Assembly (NCBI GenBank): GCA_934168325.1
Contig: CAKPNG010000025.1
Location: forward strand, 1 to 21,460
Direction: 5' to 3'
Origin: an uncultured Bacilli bacterium
Lineage (GTDB): Bacteria > Bacillota_I > Bacilli_A > RFN20 > CAG-826
Length of the DNA: 21,460 bases
Positions 1 through 8,528 of the stretch are shown in pieces (position 1 is the first letter of the stretch; every line of letters starts with the position of its first letter). The translations under genes and the position numbers were made by a program. The notes under the pieces were generated by a model, which was given only the letters and a program-made list of their open reading frames with translations, searched no databases and was not told the DNA's origin.

Positions 1-112
1 AAATAATGATTTTAAACAAAAAGAACTTTATTTTGCTTGGTTTTTCCTTCAACGGACTTTACTTTTTAAATTGAGCAGTTATAAATAACTTAAATTATTT
101 ATCAATTCTTGG

Positions 113-135
113 TATGATATTAACGAGGAAAATTT
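113..135 (+). promoter_or_regulatory. Extended -10 promoter and RBS of lysS
   Basis: TATGAT at 113-118 is preceded by TGG, giving an extended -10 element. No convincing -35 box is visible 17 bases upstream. A GAGG ribosome binding site follows directly and the lysS ATG is at 136, so the leader must be very short. Bases 1-112 contain no gene I can support. Confidence 0.45.
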
Positions 136-1620
136 ATGGAACAAAAATTAAATGATCAAGAATTAGTTAGAAGGGAAAAAATAGAAAAATTAAAACAATT
201 AGGTGTCGACCCTTGGGGAACAAAATTTGTTAGAACAGACACAAGTGCAACTTGTAAAGAAAAAGCCCAAGGAAAAACAAATGAAGAATTAGAAAGTAAT
301 CCTATTAATGTTACTGTTGCTGGAAGAATAATGTCTTTAAGAAAGATGGGCAAAGCTTCATTTTTAAATATTCAGGATAAAGACGGAAGATTACAAGGAT
401 ATATTTCAATCGATTCTGTTGGTGAAAAATCATATGAAGTCTTCAAAATATGTGATATTGGCGATATCGTTGGATTACATGGAAGATTAATGTTAACAAG
501 AACTGGTGAAATAACTTTAAGAGTTGATGAATTTACATTTTTAACAAAATCACTCAAAGTTTTGCCAGAAAAATTCCACGGTTTAACTGATGTTGAAGAA
601 AGATATAGACATCGTTATGTTGATTTAATAATGAACGAAGATGCAAAAAGAGTTGCATTATTAAGACCAAAAATTCTCAGATCAATGCAACATTATTTTG
701 ATTCATTAGGATTTGTTGAAGTTGAAACTAGTGTTTTACAACCAATTTTAGGTGGAGCTAATGCAAAGCCGTTCATTACACACCATAATGCTTTAGATAA
801 AGATTTCTATTTAAGAATTGCTACTGAGTTACAATTAAAAAGACTTATTGTTGGTGGCTTAGAAAAAGTTTATGAATTTGGTAGATTATTTAGAAACGAA
901 GGTATGGATATTAAACATAATCCAGAATTTACAACTGTTGAATTATATGAAGCTTATGGCGATTTACAAAGTATGAGACAACTTGCTGAAAATGTCATTA
1001 GAAATACTTGTAAAGAAGTTTTAGGTACCACAAAAATTACATATTTAGATAAAGAAATCGATTTTGGACCTGAATTTAGATGGGTTTCAATGGCTGAATT
1101 AGTTAAAGAAAAATGTGGAATTGATTTTACACAAGATATTTCATTTGAAGAAGCATGCAAATTCGCTAAAGAAAAAGGTATTAAAATTGAAAATCACTGG
1201 ACAAGCAATGGCTATATATTAAATGCTTTATTTGAAGAATTCTGTGAACAAGAATTAATTCAACCAACATTTGTTTATGGACATCCAATTGAAATTAGTC
1301 CATTAACAAAGAAAAGTGAAGATCCACGTTTTACTGAAAGATTTGAACTTTATATAAATTGCACAGAATATGCAAATGCATATAGTGAATTAAATGATCC
1401 TATTGATCAAAAAGAAAGATTCTTAGCTCAACTTAAAGCTAAAGAATTAGGTGATGATGAAGCCAATGAAATGGATTATGACTTTATCGAAGCTCTTGAA
1501 TATGGTATGCCACCATGTGGAGGTATCGGAATTGGCTTTGATAGATTTGTAATGTTATTAGCAAACGAAAGATCAATTAGAGAAGTTATTTTATTCCCTA
1601 CAATGAAAGATGAAAAATAA
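136..1620 (+). CDS. lysS: Lysyl-tRNA synthetase, class II
   Basis: Charges tRNA-Lys with lysine in the cytoplasm. The 494-aa length is normal for bacterial class II LysRS. An N-terminal OB-fold anticodon-binding domain spans about residues 57-135 (VTVAGRIMSLRKMGKASF begins it). The class II catalytic core follows, with motif 2 at FGRLFRNEGMDIKHNPEFT (about 248-266) and motif 3 GIGIGFDR at about 463-470. The start at 136 follows a GAGG site. It is followed by about 200 bases before rpsF and appears to be its own transcription unit. Nothing in it is truncated or unusual. Confidence 0.98.
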   Translation: MEQKLNDQELVRREKIEKLKQLGVDPWGTKFVRTDTSATCKEKAQGKTNEELESNPINVTVAGRIMSLRKMGKASFLNIQDKDGRLQGYISIDSVGEKSYEVFKICDIGDIVGLHGRLMLTRTGEITLRVDEFTFLTKSLKVLPEKFHGLTDVEERYRHRYVDLIMNEDAKRVALLRPKILRSMQHYFDSLGFVEVETSVLQPILGGANAKPFITHHNALDKDFYLRIATELQLKRLIVGGLEKVYEFGRLFRNEGMDIKHNPEFTTVELYEAYGDLQSMRQLAENVIRNTCKEVLGTTKITYLDKEIDFGPEFRWVSMAELVKEKCGIDFTQDISFEEACKFAKEKGIKIENHWTSNGYILNALFEEFCEQELIQPTFVYGHPIEISPLTKKSEDPRFTERFELYINCTEYANAYSELNDPIDQKERFLAQLKAKELGDDEANEMDYDFIEALEYGMPPCGGIGIGFDRFVMLLANERSIREVILFPTMKDEK

Positions 1621-1706
1621 TTAATTTTCATCCCCCAAATAGTATTGAAATCTATACTACTTGTATTGTAGGAGATAGTAGGCCTAATAGTGCAAATTCT
1701 TTATAC

Positions 1707-1735
1707 TTTACAAGTGGCAAGATTTTTAATAAAAT
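1707..1735 (+). promoter_or_regulatory. Sigma-A-type promoter of the rpsF operon
   Basis: TTTACA (1707-1712) and TAAAAT (1730-1735) are separated by exactly 17 bases. Transcription would start near 1742, leaving a leader of about 75 bases before rpsF. No clear poly-T terminator was found for lysS between 1621 and here; a weak TAGTAT/ATACTA stem at about 1640-1663 lacks a T run. Confidence 0.6.
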
Positions 1736-1762
1736 ATTAAGGCGTTTTATAAGTAAACGTTC

Positions 1763-1812
1763 TTCTCTGCTATATATAAGTTAATATAGCCAGAAATGAC
1801 CGAAGGGAGGTA
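1763..1812 (+). promoter_or_regulatory. Possible S6:S18 autoregulatory leader of rpsF
   Basis: A 7-bp perfect stem GCTATAT/ATATAGC (1769-1775 with 1784-1790) lies just upstream of an ACCGAAGGGAGG segment that contains the rpsF Shine-Dalgarno (GGGAGG, 1805-1810). In many bacteria the S6:S18 complex binds a hairpin carrying a CCG bulge in the rpsF leader to repress its own operon. The CCG at 1800-1802 and the position fit that idea, but I could not fold it into the published consensus with certainty. Confidence 0.4.
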
Positions 1813-1819
1813 AAGGTAT

Positions 1820-2107
1820 ATGAAAAAGTACGAAATTATGTACATTTTAAAAGCCGACTTAGACGATGCAGCAAGAAAAGCTGAAATTGAAAAATTAAAT
1901 GCAATTCTTACTGGTAAAGGAGCAACCGTTGCTAAAGTCAACGAATGGGGTCTCCGCGAATTAGCTTATCCTATTGAAAAACAAAACAAAGGATACTATG
2001 TCGTCTTAAAAGTTGAAGCTGATGTAAATGCTACTAAAGAATTTGATCGTCTTACAAAAATCAACAATAACGTATTACGTTATTTAATTACCGTTGATAA
2101 AGAATAA
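1820..2107 (+). CDS. rpsF: 30S ribosomal protein S6
   Basis: A 95-aa S6 protein of normal length. It begins MKKYEIMYILKADL and contains the EWGLRELAYPI and KGYYVVLKVEAD segments typical of the family. In the 30S platform S6 forms a heterodimer with S18, encoded two genes downstream. The ATG at 1820 follows GGGAGG by 9 bases. It is the first gene of rpsF-ssb-rpsR, with ssb starting 17 bases after its stop. Confidence 0.97.
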   Translation: MKKYEIMYILKADLDDAARKAEIEKLNAILTGKGATVAKVNEWGLRELAYPIEKQNKGYYVVLKVEADVNATKEFDRLTKINNNVLRYLITVDKE

Positions 2108-2124
2108 GAAGAGGAGGATCAAAC

Positions 2125-2559
2125 ATGATTAATAGAGTTGTAATAATTGGTAGAATAACTCGTGATCTCGAGTTAAAAAAGACAAATACTGGGAGAGCTG
2201 TGATTTCATTTACAGTTGCTTGTGATAATTTAGCAAAGGATGCTAATGGTAATAAGACTGCAAGTTTTATTCCTGTTACTGCATGGAATCAACCTGCTGA
2301 ATTTCTCGCTAAATATGCTAAAAAAGGTAGCTTAGTTGCTGTTGAAGGTAGACTTAGTCAAAGAACTTATCAAAGAAAAGATGGCACTAACGCAAGTGTC
2401 TTAGAAGTTATTGCTGATACTGTTAATTTACTTGATTCAAAATCAAATGGAAATTCCACTAATTCAAATGTTGATAATAGTGGATACGAAGAAGATAAAC
2501 CATCAAATGCTGATAACGACTTAATTGCTGATTTAGCTGATGATGATTTACCATTTTAA
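2125..2559 (+). CDS. ssb: Single-stranded DNA-binding protein
   Basis: Binds and protects single-stranded DNA in replication, repair and recombination. The 144-aa protein has an N-terminal OB fold (MINRVVIIGRITRDLELK; SFIPVTAWNQPAEFLAKYAKKG, about residues 1-105), a low-complexity Asn/Ser linker (about 106-125), and the acidic DDDLPF tail that docks partner proteins. A strong AGAGGAGG site precedes the ATG. Its place between rpsF and rpsR is the standard Bacilli arrangement. Confidence 0.97.
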   Translation: MINRVVIIGRITRDLELKKTNTGRAVISFTVACDNLAKDANGNKTASFIPVTAWNQPAEFLAKYAKKGSLVAVEGRLSQRTYQRKDGTNASVLEVIADTVNLLDSKSNGNSTNSNVDNSGYEEDKPSNADNDLIADLADDDLPF

Positions 2560-2577
2560 TTAAGAAAGGAATAGAAT

Positions 2578-2805
2578 ATGGCCTACGTTAAGAAAAGAAT
2601 CCGTAAAAAGGTTTGCTATTTTACAAAAAATAAAGTTAAATTTATTGATTATAAAGATGTTGAAACATTAAAGAAATTCATTAGTCCAAGTGGAAAAATT
2701 GCTCCACGTAGATTAACTGGAACTAGTGCTAAATATCAAAGAGAATTAGCAAAAGCTATTAAAAACGCACGTTATATGGCATTATTACCATATATTGCTG
2801 ACTAA
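2578..2805 (+). CDS. rpsR: 30S ribosomal protein S18
   Basis: A 75-aa S18 protein, the binding partner of S6 on the 30S platform. Diagnostic segments are FIDYKDVETLKKFISPSGKI and PRRLTGTSAKYQRELAKAIKNAR, with the basic start MAYVKKRIRKKVCYF. Only one Cys of the N-terminal zinc-ribbon region remains, so it is probably a zinc-free (C-minus) form. AAGGA precedes the ATG. It is the last gene of the operon and is followed by a terminator. Confidence 0.97.
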   Translation: MAYVKKRIRKKVCYFTKNKVKFIDYKDVETLKKFISPSGKIAPRRLTGTSAKYQRELAKAIKNARYMALLPYIAD

Positions 2806-2820
2806 TTAGATTAATTATTA

Positions 2821-2872
2821 AAGACTGCTTGTAAGTAAAGAAGGTTCTTAACTAATAAGTGGTCTTTTTATT
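2821..2872 (+). terminator. Terminator of the rpsF-ssb-rpsR operon
   Basis: A long hairpin: AAGACTGCTTGT (2821-2832) pairs with ATAAGTGGTCTT with three G-U wobbles, and inner AGTAAAGAA pairs with TTCTTAACT. It is followed by a T run in TTTTTATTTT. Confidence 0.75.
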
Positions 2873-2913
2873 TTACCTAAAAATAGAATATCGACACTAT
2901 AAGTTAAAATCAT

Positions 2914-2942
2914 TTTATAAATATAGTTAATTATTATATAAT
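2914..2942 (+). promoter_or_regulatory. Probable promoter of the gdpP operon
   Basis: A perfect TATAAT at 2937-2942 with a weak TTTATA -35 box at 2914-2919, spacing 17 bases. It sits between the rpsR terminator and gdpP, whose ATG is at 2959. Confidence 0.5.
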
Positions 2943-2958
2943 TAAACAAGGTAAGTTT

Positions 2959-4983
2959 ATGAATAAGAAGATTAAGAAATTTAAAATTAGTACTGCTATT
3001 ATATTTGGCGTTGAAATTATAAGTTTAGTAAGCTTCATGCTTCTTTATATTTTTAATATTTTCGATTTAAAGACATATGTTAAAAGCACTTATTTTTTAT
3101 ATATTACAATTGCTTTTGTTGCTCTTGATATGCTTTATTTGCTTTCAGTTTTATATAGTGTTTTTAAAGTTAGACAAAAAAGTGATATAAGAACTGTTGA
3201 TATTTTGGGTAACGACATTAAAGAAGCTTATACTTTTGGACTTATTGGATTCGTAGTCGTTGATGAAAACGATATTGTTTTATGGGAAAGCGATATTCTT
3301 TTACAAAAACAATCTAATATTATTAATAAAAATATTTTTGAATGGTGTCCAAAATTAAGAGATTTAATTAATAAAGATGTTGGTGATACTGTTCTTATTT
3401 TACAAAATACCAGCTATTATCAAGTAAAATACTTGAGATCTGCAAGGTTATACATATTTAAAGACGTTAGTGAATATGAAAACTTATTAAAAATGAGTAG
3501 AGAACAAGCAACATGTATTGGTGTATTTATGATAGATAATTACGCTGATGTAGTAGGAACTAATGATGATAATAATGACTTAATCGCTAGGGTTAAAAAT
3601 CTTATTTTTGAATACGCCAAAGAGCATAATGTTTTACTTAGACATTTTAGAAGTGATGCTTATTTTAGTGTTTGTGATTATAGCAGTTTAGAAGGAATGG
3701 AAAAAGATGGATTTTCTATATTAGATAAGGTTAGAAGCTTAGGAATTAATGAAACTTGTCAACCAACTTTATCAATTGGATTTGCTCACGATTTTCCTGA
3801 TGTTAACAAATTAAATAGTATGGCTTCAAACGCAATTGATATTGCTATGAGTCGTGGCGGAGACCAAGCAGTTGTATCTAAATATGGAAGTGAGCTTGCG
3901 TTCTATGGTGGAAAAACTGAAGCTATTGAAAAACGTAATAAAGTTAAAGTTCGTGTTGTTGCTGATTCATTAATTGGCCTCATTAATAGAGCATCTAATG
4001 TCTTAATTATGGGACATATTGATATGGATATGGATGCAATTGGTAGTGCTCTTGGTATAAAGGCTATTTGTGATAGTTTCAATAAACCTGCATTAATTGT
4101 TTATGATCCTAAATTAGCTGAAAAGAAAGTTAGAACTGCAGTTGCAAGTCAATTTGATAGTGAAGAATTAGAAAAAATAGTAATTTCTCCTAGAGATTGT
4201 AAAGATAAATTGAAACCTCAAACTTTAGTAATTGTAGTTGATGTAAGTAGACCATCAATTACTATGTATCCAAAATTATTAGAATCAGCTGATAAAGTTG
4301 TTGTTATTGATCACCATCGTAGAGCTGAAGAATTTATTGATAATCCAGTTTTGAGTTATATTGAGCCAAGCGCATCTAGTGCAAGTGAACTAGTTGCTGA
4401 ATTAATTAAGTATTCTAGTTCAAGCCCTCAAATTAACTTACCTTCTAAGTTTGCTACATTTATGTTATCAGGCATTTTCCTTGATACAGGATTCTACAAA
4501 TCAAGAAGTGTCGGCTTAAGAACATTTGATGCTAGCGGTATTTTAAAAGAATATGGTGCAGACAATGCTTTAGCTGATGATTTATTAAAAGATGAATATG
4601 AAGAATATGCTCTTGTTAATAAAATATTAGGTACAATGAAGACCCCTTTCTATGGTGTTGTATATTGTAATAGTGGTGATTCTGATATTATAGAAAGATC
4701 TACCTTAGCTAAAGTTGCTAACCAATGTATGCAATTAAAAGGTATAAATGCTTGTTTTGTTATTGGACGTACTGGTTCTGATGAAGTTAGAATTAGTGGT
4801 CGTAGTGATGGAAGCATTAATGTTCAAATTCTTTGTGAAAAAATGGGTGGCGGAGGTCATTTCTCAATGGCTGCTGCTAGCTTTAACGGAAAGAAATGTA
4901 ATGAAGTAGAAGATATTTTATTAGATACATTGCAAGATTATTTATCAGAAGCTAGATCTTCTGGAGAAAAAGAGGAGAATTAA
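2959..4983 (+). CDS. gdpP: GdpP-type cyclic-di-AMP phosphodiesterase (DHH/DHHA1)
   Basis: Hydrolyses the second messenger c-di-AMP; family members act from the membrane in cell-wall, potassium and osmotic control. The 674-aa domain order is canonical. There are two N-terminal membrane helices (about residues 11-34 and 46-68), a PAS-like region (about 85-170), and a degenerate GGDEF domain (about 175-315, with RGGDQAVVSKYG near its end). The DHH catalytic domain has GHIDMDMDAIG at 352-362 and VIDHHRR at 449-455, and DHHA1 has GGGGH at 630-634. The metal-binding His and Asp residues appear intact. It opens the operon, and rplI starts 1 base after its stop, as in many Bacilli. A GTAAG sequence gives only a weak RBS. 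Confidence 0.93.
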   Translation: MNKKIKKFKISTAIIFGVEIISLVSFMLLYIFNIFDLKTYVKSTYFLYITIAFVALDMLYLLSVLYSVFKVRQKSDIRTVDILGNDIKEAYTFGLIGFVVVDENDIVLWESDILLQKQSNIINKNIFEWCPKLRDLINKDVGDTVLILQNTSYYQVKYLRSARLYIFKDVSEYENLLKMSREQATCIGVFMIDNYADVVGTNDDNNDLIARVKNLIFEYAKEHNVLLRHFRSDAYFSVCDYSSLEGMEKDGFSILDKVRSLGINETCQPTLSIGFAHDFPDVNKLNSMASNAIDIAMSRGGDQAVVSKYGSELAFYGGKTEAIEKRNKVKVRVVADSLIGLINRASNVLIMGHIDMDMDAIGSALGIKAICDSFNKPALIVYDPKLAEKKVRTAVASQFDSEELEKIVISPRDCKDKLKPQTLVIVVDVSRPSITMYPKLLESADKVVVIDHHRRAEEFIDNPVLSYIEPSASSASELVAELIKYSSSSPQINLPSKFATFMLSGIFLDTGFYKSRSVGLRTFDASGILKEYGADNALADDLLKDEYEEYALVNKILGTMKTPFYGVVYCNSGDSDIIERSTLAKVANQCMQLKGINACFVIGRTGSDEVRISGRSDGSINVQILCEKMGGGGHFSMAAASFNGKKCNEVEDILLDTLQDYLSEARSSGEKEEN

Positions 4984-4984
4984 T

Positions 4985-5434
4985 ATGGAAGTTATTTTAT
5001 TACAAGATGTTAAAGGCATCGGAAAAAAAGGCGAAACTGCTACAGTTAATGATGGATATGCAAATAATTTTTTAATTCCAAAAAAACTCTGTGTTAAAAA
5101 GACTGCTGGTAGCGTAGCTACATTAAATAAACAAATTGAAGATAAAAAAAGATTAGATGAAGAAAATAAGAAAAAAGCATTAGAGACTTCTGAATTTTTG
5201 AAAACCTTAACTTTAGAATTTAAAGCTAAAGCTCAAAAAGATGGAAGTATGGCTGGAACAATTTCAACTAAAGCTATAGCTGAGAAACTAAAAAGTGATT
5301 ATAATATTGAAATTGATAAAAGAAAATTTGTTGATAAAATAGTTGTTAATGCATTCGGCGTTTCTAATTTAAAAATTGAACTTTATAAAGGTGTAATTGG
5401 TGTTATAAAAGTTCACGTTTCGGAGGAAAAATAA
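4985..5434 (+). CDS. rplI: 50S ribosomal protein L9
   Basis: A 149-aa L9, normal length. The N-terminal RNA-binding domain carries VILLQDVKGIGKKGE and VNDGYANNFLIPKKLC. It is followed by the long connecting helix (about 41-75) and the C-terminal domain with DGSMAGTISTKAIAEKL and VIKVHVSEEK. The start is preceded by AGGAG inside the end of gdpP. Its stop overlaps the dnaB ATG by one base (5434), so the two are probably translationally coupled. Confidence 0.97.
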   Translation: MEVILLQDVKGIGKKGETATVNDGYANNFLIPKKLCVKKTAGSVATLNKQIEDKKRLDEENKKKALETSEFLKTLTLEFKAKAQKDGSMAGTISTKAIAEKLKSDYNIEIDKRKFVDKIVVNAFGVSNLKIELYKGVIGVIKVHVSEEK

Positions 5435-6918
5435 TGCCTTCTAAAAGAGCATTGCCAAATGATTTAGCTGTAGAACAAGCTATTTTAGGATTAATGATCA
5501 TTGATGATGCAACTGCAACTACTCTTTTAGCATCACTCGAAATCGATGATTTTTGCGAAGAAAACCCTCAGAACCGCACTATTTTTTCAGCAATTAAAAG
5601 AATTAAAGATAAAAATGAACCTGTTGATTTTACTACTGTCACTAGTGAATTAGTATTAATAAAACAACTTGATGCTGTTGGTGGATTTGATTATTTAAAA
5701 TTGATAACTGAATCAGTAGTATCAATTTCCAATTATGAATTTTATTTAAATTCTTTGAAAGATTATGCAGTATTAAGAAGACTTATGAAGTCAATCAACG
5801 AGTTAGAAGATGTTTATTATAACAAAGGCATCTCTAACATAAATGATTTCATTAATTATGCTGATAAAAGAATAACTGATGTTACACGTAGTAGACGTGT
5901 TGAAGGATTTAAAAAGACAAAAGAAATTGCTGGAAGTGTAACTACTGAAATTTTAAGTAGAATTAATGGTGATGCTTCTACTTTAACTGGCATTACTACT
6001 GGTTTTTCAAAATTAGATACTATAACTGGTGGATTAAAAAAAGGTGAATTGATATATATGGCAGCTAGACCTGCTGTTGGTAAAACTGCTTTAGCACTTA
6101 ATATCTGCTTTAATGCTGCTAGTAGAAGTAATAAACCAGTTGCTATTTTTGAACTTGAAATGCCTTCTGAAACTTTATTTAAAAGATTATTAGCTGCTCG
6201 TAGCAATGTTGAATTAGATAAAATAAATAAAGGATTTTTAACTCAAAAAGAAAAGCTTAAAATAAAAGATGCTGCTGATGAAATTAGTAGAGTCCCTTTA
6301 TATATTGATGATAATAGCGGAACTAACATCGATGATGTTATTGCAAAAAGTAGAAAACTCAAAAACGAAGTTGGTGAAATTGGACTTATTATGGTCGATT
6401 ACATAGGTATTTTAGGTGATCCAAAATTTGTAAATCGAAATGATTCTAGACAAAATCTTGTTTCTAGTTATTCTAGAAAATTAAAAGAATTAGCACTTGA
6501 TTTAAAAGTTCCAATTCTTGTTTTATCACAGCTTACTAGAAAAGTTGAAGATAGAGATAACAAAAAACCACAATTAAGTGACTTAAGAGAATCTGGTTCT
6601 TTGGAACAAGATGCTGATCAAGTTTTACTTATTTATAGACCTGCGTATTATGAAGAACAAGGTATATCTTTAGATGGAACTAATTCTAATTTCAAAAAGA
6701 AGAATAACAACAATGGTGATATGCCTATAAGTAGTCAAGAAAAAGAAAAACCACAAACAAAAACTGCTGATGGTGCAGATATTGTTACAATAAATTTAGC
6801 TAAAAATAGAAATGGTGCAACAGGTATTGCAAAACTATTATTCTTTAAACCTGTTGGTAGGTTTGATGTTCCTGCTGAAGAAACTGAAAACGCAATTTCT
6901 AATTTCTCAGATTTTTAA
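5434..6918 (+). CDS. dnaB: Replicative DNA helicase DnaB
   Basis: A hexameric ATP-driven helicase that unwinds the fork (called DnaC in Bacillus subtilis). The N-terminal domain (about 5-105, beginning LPNDLAVEQAILGLMI) is followed by a linker helix and the RecA-like C-terminal domain. Walker A is ARPAVGKTA (211-219), Walker B GLIMVDYI (317-324), and the SQLTRKVEDR and DLRESGSLEQDAD motifs lie at about 365-395. A Lys/Asn/Gln-rich insert at about 411-448 precedes the final VTINLAKNRNG strand and is longer than usual. A GGAGG site lies in the end of rplI. The walJ-like gene starts one base after its stop. Confidence 0.97.
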   Translation: MPSKRALPNDLAVEQAILGLMIIDDATATTLLASLEIDDFCEENPQNRTIFSAIKRIKDKNEPVDFTTVTSELVLIKQLDAVGGFDYLKLITESVVSISNYEFYLNSLKDYAVLRRLMKSINELEDVYYNKGISNINDFINYADKRITDVTRSRRVEGFKKTKEIAGSVTTEILSRINGDASTLTGITTGFSKLDTITGGLKKGELIYMAARPAVGKTALALNICFNAASRSNKPVAIFELEMPSETLFKRLLAARSNVELDKINKGFLTQKEKLKIKDAADEISRVPLYIDDNSGTNIDDVIAKSRKLKNEVGEIGLIMVDYIGILGDPKFVNRNDSRQNLVSSYSRKLKELALDLKVPILVLSQLTRKVEDRDNKKPQLSDLRESGSLEQDADQVLLIYRPAYYEEQGISLDGTNSNFKKKNNNNGDMPISSQEKEKPQTKTADGADIVTINLAKNRNGATGIAKLLFFKPVGRFDVPAEETENAISNFSDF

Positions 6919-6919
6919 A

Positions 6920-7660
6920 ATGATTAAATTACATTGTATTGCTAGCGGTTCTAAAGGAAACGCTTGTGTTATTTATAATGATGAAACAACTATTCTAATT
7001 GATTGTGGTATATGTAAGAAAAGACTAGTTGAAGGTTTAAATGAAATTAATAAAAGTATAAGTGATATAAATTATGCTTTCTTTACTCATGACCATTCTG
7101 ATCATATAAAAGGCGAACAATTTATTAATAAAGAAATAAAATACAGTGTTTTGGGTGTCTTAGATTTGGATTATGATCATGTATTAAAAGTCTTTTCACA
7201 ATATAATTTTGGAACATTTAATATTTGTGTATTGAAGACAAGTCACGATGCTACTAATTCATGTGGTTATTTAATAAATGACTCTGATAGTTCATTAGTT
7301 TATATAACTGATACTGGTTATATTCCTAAAAAGACATTAGATGTTATTAAAAATAAAGATTTATATTTTATTGAGTCAAATTATGATGATTATATGCTTC
7401 AAAATTCTAATAGACCACGTATTTTAATTGATCGTATATCTTCTAAACATGGGCATTTATCTAATTATGATAGTGTTAGGTTTATGTCTAAAGTTATTGG
7501 AGATAAGACGAAAGAAATTATATTAGCTCATCTTAGTGAAGAATGTAACACTGAAGAGTTAGCTTTAAAAACTTATATTAATTATTTTGAGGATAAAAAA
7601 ATTGATAATTCTAAGATTGTTATTAAATGCGCTAAGCAATATAGGAGTATTGATCTATGA
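6920..7660 (+). CDS. walJ: MBL-fold hydrolase, WalJ/YycJ type
   Basis: A metallo-beta-lactamase-fold phosphodiesterase/exonuclease of the YycJ (WalJ) family, linked in Bacilli to DNA repair and replication-segregation coordination. The metal motif is FTHDHSDHIKG, with further ligands in TSHDATNSCGY, YITDTGY and LAHLSEECN. I start it at ATG 6920 (MIKLHCIASGSKGNA), giving 246 aa, because the open frame further upstream lies entirely inside dnaB and YycJ proteins begin here. There is no strong RBS, consistent with coupling to dnaB. It ends with TGA and overlaps rlmH by 4 bases. The walRK genes that usually accompany it are absent from this locus. Confidence 0.88.
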   Translation: MIKLHCIASGSKGNACVIYNDETTILIDCGICKKRLVEGLNEINKSISDINYAFFTHDHSDHIKGEQFINKEIKYSVLGVLDLDYDHVLKVFSQYNFGTFNICVLKTSHDATNSCGYLINDSDSSLVYITDTGYIPKKTLDVIKNKDLYFIESNYDDYMLQNSNRPRILIDRISSKHGHLSNYDSVRFMSKVIGDKTKEIILAHLSEECNTEELALKTYINYFEDKKIDNSKIVIKCAKQYRSIDL

Positions 7661-8139
7661 TAAAAATTAAATTTCTAGTTGTAGGCAATTTAAAAGAAGA
7701 ATATTTAAGAAAAATGTCTGATGAGTATTTAAAAAGATTATCTAAATTTGCTTCTATAAACATAGTTGAATTTAAGGAATTAGAATTACCTAAAGATTTA
7801 AATGAAATTAATATACAAAAACATTTAGAAAAAGAAGATGAACCAATAATTAAAAGTATAAAAAATGAAGATTATTTGGTATTATTAGATTTGCATGGCA
7901 AAAGTGTAAGTAGTGAAGCTTTTGCTGACATTATTAGTGGAGCTATTAAGACATTAAGAGGCAATCTAATAATTGCAATTGGAGGAACATTAGGAATAAG
8001 TAAAGCATTATTAAATAGGGCAAATTTTAGGTTAAAAATTTCAGATTTAACATTTACCCATCAGTTCTGCAGGGTTATTGCATTAGAACAACTCTATAGA
8101 GCATTTAAAATTAATAATCATGAAGCCTATCATCATTAA
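7657..8139 (+). CDS. rlmH: 23S rRNA pseudouridine-1915 N3-methyltransferase RlmH
   Basis: A SPOUT-class methyltransferase that modifies pseudouridine 1915 in helix 69 of 23S rRNA. The 160-aa length and IKIKFLVVGNLKEEYL start fit the family. The SAM-binding trefoil knot is recognisable in LVLLDLHGKSVSSEAFA, LIIAIGGTLGIS and ISDLTFTHQFCRVIALEQLYRA. The usual C-terminal end (H-x-PYH) appears here as NNHEAYHH. The start overlaps the walJ stop (ATGA), indicating translational coupling. Confidence 0.95.
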   Translation: MIKIKFLVVGNLKEEYLRKMSDEYLKRLSKFASINIVEFKELELPKDLNEINIQKHLEKEDEPIIKSIKNEDYLVLLDLHGKSVSSEAFADIISGAIKTLRGNLIIAIGGTLGISKALLNRANFRLKISDLTFTHQFCRVIALEQLYRAFKINNHEAYHH

Positions 8140-8140
8140 T

Positions 8141-8476
8141 ATGGAATACGAATTATTTAAAGATTTAAGTAGATTAGATGATAAAGAAAATCCTTATTGT
8201 GGAGTATTTGAATATAAGGACTCTGTCTTTGTAATAGAACCTAATTTTTATACACAATTATTAGGTATGAAAGAGCATCATTTAGATAAATTTAATACAA
8301 TAATGGATGCCTTATTTTCTATTGTAGAAAAAAATAAAAAAGTAATATTTACTGCCGATTATGAATTCCCAGCTTGTTATAAAGATGGTTTTATTTATAG
8401 AGAAATTACTGATATTACTGATCCTTTATTAATATTTGTTGAAGATAAATCACGTGGAAGTGATTACGGAGATTAA
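8141..8476 (+). CDS. Small protein of unknown function, end of rlmH operon
   Basis: I do not recognise this family. From ATG 8141, one base after the rlmH stop, it would be 111 aa (MEYELFKDLSRLDDKENPY). An in-frame ATG at 8120 inside rlmH would add 7 residues; neither has a clear RBS. It is acidic, has no membrane segment or signal peptide, and has an alternating hydrophobic pattern (FEYKDSVFVIEP, KKVIFTADYEF, PLLIFVED) that suggests a small alpha/beta fold. Its AT-rich codon use matches the upstream genes and it ends before a strong terminator, so it is probably the last gene of the gdpP-rlmH operon. Confidence 0.7.
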   Translation: MEYELFKDLSRLDDKENPYCGVFEYKDSVFVIEPNFYTQLLGMKEHHLDKFNTIMDALFSIVEKNKKVIFTADYEFPACYKDGFIYREITDITDPLLIFVEDKSRGSDYGD

Positions 8477-8480
8477 TTAA

Positions 8481-8506
8481 AAAAGTTAGCTATTATGCTA
8501 ACTTTT
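8481..8506. terminator. Bidirectional terminator
   Basis: A perfect 10-bp stem AAAAGTTAGC (8481-8490) / GCTAACTTTT (8497-8506) with loop TATTAT. A-rich and T-rich flanks let it end both the rlmH operon (plus) and the convergent membrane-protein gene (minus). Confidence 0.8.
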
Positions 8507-8528
8507 CAATAGTTATTAAATAATAATA

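Noticed and set aside
5856..6206. 116-codon minus-strand frame opposite dnaB
   Set aside because: Hydrophobic antisense shadow of a conserved helicase gene.
6812..6919. Upstream extension of the walJ-like gene inside dnaB
   Set aside because: The extension lies wholly inside dnaB, and the family starts at the MIKLHCIASGSKGNA segment.
8120..8140. Start of the small post-rlmH gene at ATG 8120
   Set aside because: Lies inside rlmH and has no ribosome binding site; ATG 8141 after the stop is simpler, although not proven.
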